Assembly: GCA_028288725.1 (NCBI GenBank)
Contig: JAQGIC010000037.1
Location: 18,223-82,222, forward strand
Source: Rhodospirillales bacterium
Lineage (GTDB): Bacteria; Pseudomonadota; Alphaproteobacteria; ATCC43930; CGMCC-115725
Length of the DNA: 64,000 bases
Direction: 5' to 3'
Shown piece by piece: positions 62,948 to 64,000 of this stretch. Numbering within the stretch: position 1 is the stretch's first letter; each line of letters starts with the position of its first letter. Made by a program: the position numbers and the translations under genes. The notes beneath the pieces are model-generated. The model made no database searches. It worked only from the letters and a program-made list of their open reading frames with translations, and was not told where the DNA came from.

Positions 62948-63985
62948 CTATTTTTCCAGGTGCCGATCGAAGAACTCGGCGATCTCCCCGAAGGCCTCGC
63001 GGGTTTCCGGTGTCCGGTCGTCGCGGATGTAATAGGCGTGCGACTGGCCTTCGTAGACCTGCAACGAGGCTTCGACCCCCGCTTCGCGCAGTTTGCGATG
63101 CACGCGCACGGTGTTGCTGAGCAGCAAGTCACGCGTGCCTGTCGTCAGAATGGTGGGTGGAAAGCCATGGAAGTCGCCATAGACCGGTGACAGCATCGGG
63201 TCCTTGAGGTCATGGCCGTTGGCATAGAACTTCGTTGCCGCGTCGCAGAAGCCGTCCGGCGACACCAGCACATTGTCCACCAGCGCATTGGTCTGGAAGG
63301 AGTCGCCAGCCTTGGTGACATCCGACATCGGCGTGCCCGGCGCTATGGCCCCCGGCAGGGGAAGGCCGTCCTGCTTGGCCCGCAGAATCATCTCGAGCGC
63401 CAACGCACCGCCCGCGGAGCTCCCGAAGACCGCCATGGCCTTCGGGTTCGCCATCTTGGTCGCCGCCTTCCAAACCGTCATCGCATCGTCGAGCGCGGCC
63501 GGGTAATAGGCTTCGGGCGGCATGCGGTAATCCACCGAGATCACTTTGAAATGCCCGAACCCCGCCATGAAGATCGCTTCGGGAAGGGCAGCCTGGCCGG
63601 GATTCAGGGCATAGCAGCCGCCATGCACATGGATGAGCAGCCGCTTGCGGTTTTCCGGCGGGATGTCCCTGGGCGTCAGGATAAACGCCCGCACGCCGTC
63701 GATGGTCGTCGTCTCGACTTTGACGTGCAGGCGCTCGAGCATACCCGGCACGTTTTGCGCCAGGGCGGCCGCCCCGGTGTCGGCAAGGCTCCTCCAACCT
63801 TCCGGCGTGGTCGGCGGCGCGTTCCAATTCTGCCGGAGCGGCTGGGCGATCATTTTCTGAACTTCCGGGCTGACCGTGGTCGGAATCGGCAGGCTACGTG
63901 CGGGCACGTTCCGCGCCGTCGGATCGTCGGTCCGCGCCGCGGCGCAGGAGGCCAGAAGGACCAGCGCGCCCGCCAGCATGGTCAT
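62948..63985 (-). CDS. HSL-family alpha/beta hydrolase lipoprotein, start may lie outside the window
   Basis: A 345-aa esterase or lipase of the hormone-sensitive-lipase family. It has the oxyanion motif LLIHVHGGCYALNPG, nucleophile motif MAVFGSSAGGALALE, an acid in the TGTRDLLLSN region and the catalytic histidine in YEGQSHAYYI. The N-terminus is a lipoprotein signal with lipobox LLASC at residues ~10-14, so it acts outside the cytoplasm. The ATG at 63985 gives an unusually short signal peptide; the frame stays open to the window edge (the codons before it read KHCAN), so the true start may be further upstream. Confidence 0.85.
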   Translation of the reverse strand: MTMLAGALVLLASCAAARTDDPTARNVPARSLPIPTTVSPEVQKMIAQPLRQNWNAPPTTPEGWRSLADTGAAALAQNVPGMLERLHVKVETTTIDGVRAFILTPRDIPPENRKRLLIHVHGGCYALNPGQAALPEAIFMAGFGHFKVISVDYRMPPEAYYPAALDDAMTVWKAATKMANPKAMAVFGSSAGGALALEMILRAKQDGLPLPGAIAPGTPMSDVTKAGDSFQTNALVDNVLVSPDGFCDAATKFYANGHDLKDPMLSPVYGDFHGFPPTILTTGTRDLLLSNTVRVHRKLREAGVEASLQVYEGQSHAYYIRDDRTPETREAFGEIAEFFDRHLEK

Positions 63986-64000
63986 GTTCGCGCAATGCTT

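Overview
This 64 kb window is GC-rich, dense in genes, and mostly built of tight operons with 4-nt ATGA overlaps. The gene types suggest an alphaproteobacterium: a D(-)-tartrate dehydratase of the Bradyrhizobium type, a dmeR-dmeF pair as in Rhizobium, an FdnGHI-type seleno-formate dehydrogenase, NodT-type RND systems and an exosortase-like protein in an EPS locus. Rhodospirillales or a neighbouring order is my best guess, by inference only. I see no phage, insertion sequence, CRISPR array or rRNA.

Layout. (1) 1-11.1 kb is a surface-polysaccharide region. It holds three glycosyltransferases, a STAS protein, a lipoprotein, a very long SLBB exporter, a Wzc/CpsD-like protein with a degenerate ATP site, a cupin, an exosortase-like protein with a secreted partner, a 42-aa protein and an AsmA protein. 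(2) 11.2-21 kb holds a CYTH protein, glgX, a LysR/tartrate dehydratase pair, a 52-aa protein with a terminator, a MarR remnant, an NRAMP-like transporter with a Fur-like box, an AT-rich gene-free stretch, a secreted unknown, and a second LysR divergent from an esterase-like protein that lacks its nucleophile. (3) 21-26 kb is an RND permease, an adaptor and a small c-type cytochrome. (4) 26.3-37.6 kb is a complete selenium/formate locus. fdnG (in-frame UGA plus SECIS), fdnH, fdnI, fdhE and selD run rightwards and converge on selA, a Sel1-repeat gene, selB and a 126-aa gene. The tRNA-Sec gene selC lies inside the 3' end of the selB reading frame. (5) 37.8-41.3 kb has a Tat-exported oxalate-decarboxylase-type bicupin and an operon of a rhodanese-like protein, an exported Fe/Mn superoxide dismutase and a beta-propeller. 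(6) 41.5-46.4 kb is a metal module: dmeR-dmeF under a G6 operator, DUF1289, a Cj0069-like ATP-grasp protein, DUF305 and a DUF318 permease. (7) 46.4-55.2 kb is a response regulator plus complete tripartite RND efflux operon, facing a full two-component system. (8) 55.4-62.8 kb is a sugar operon (ABC importer, TIM-barrel isomerase, Gfo/Idh dehydrogenase) divergent from a ROK repressor with a palindrome over its -10 box. The right edge carries an HSL-family lipoprotein hydrolase.

How the parts fit together: region 4 is self-sufficient for making and using selenocysteine in a membrane formate dehydrogenase, with no separate selenoprotein visible. Regions 5-7 look like an envelope stress and metal/efflux block. 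The most unusual signals are selC embedded in selB, several enzyme-like proteins that have lost key catalytic residues, and the exosortase-like gene inside an EPS-export cluster.
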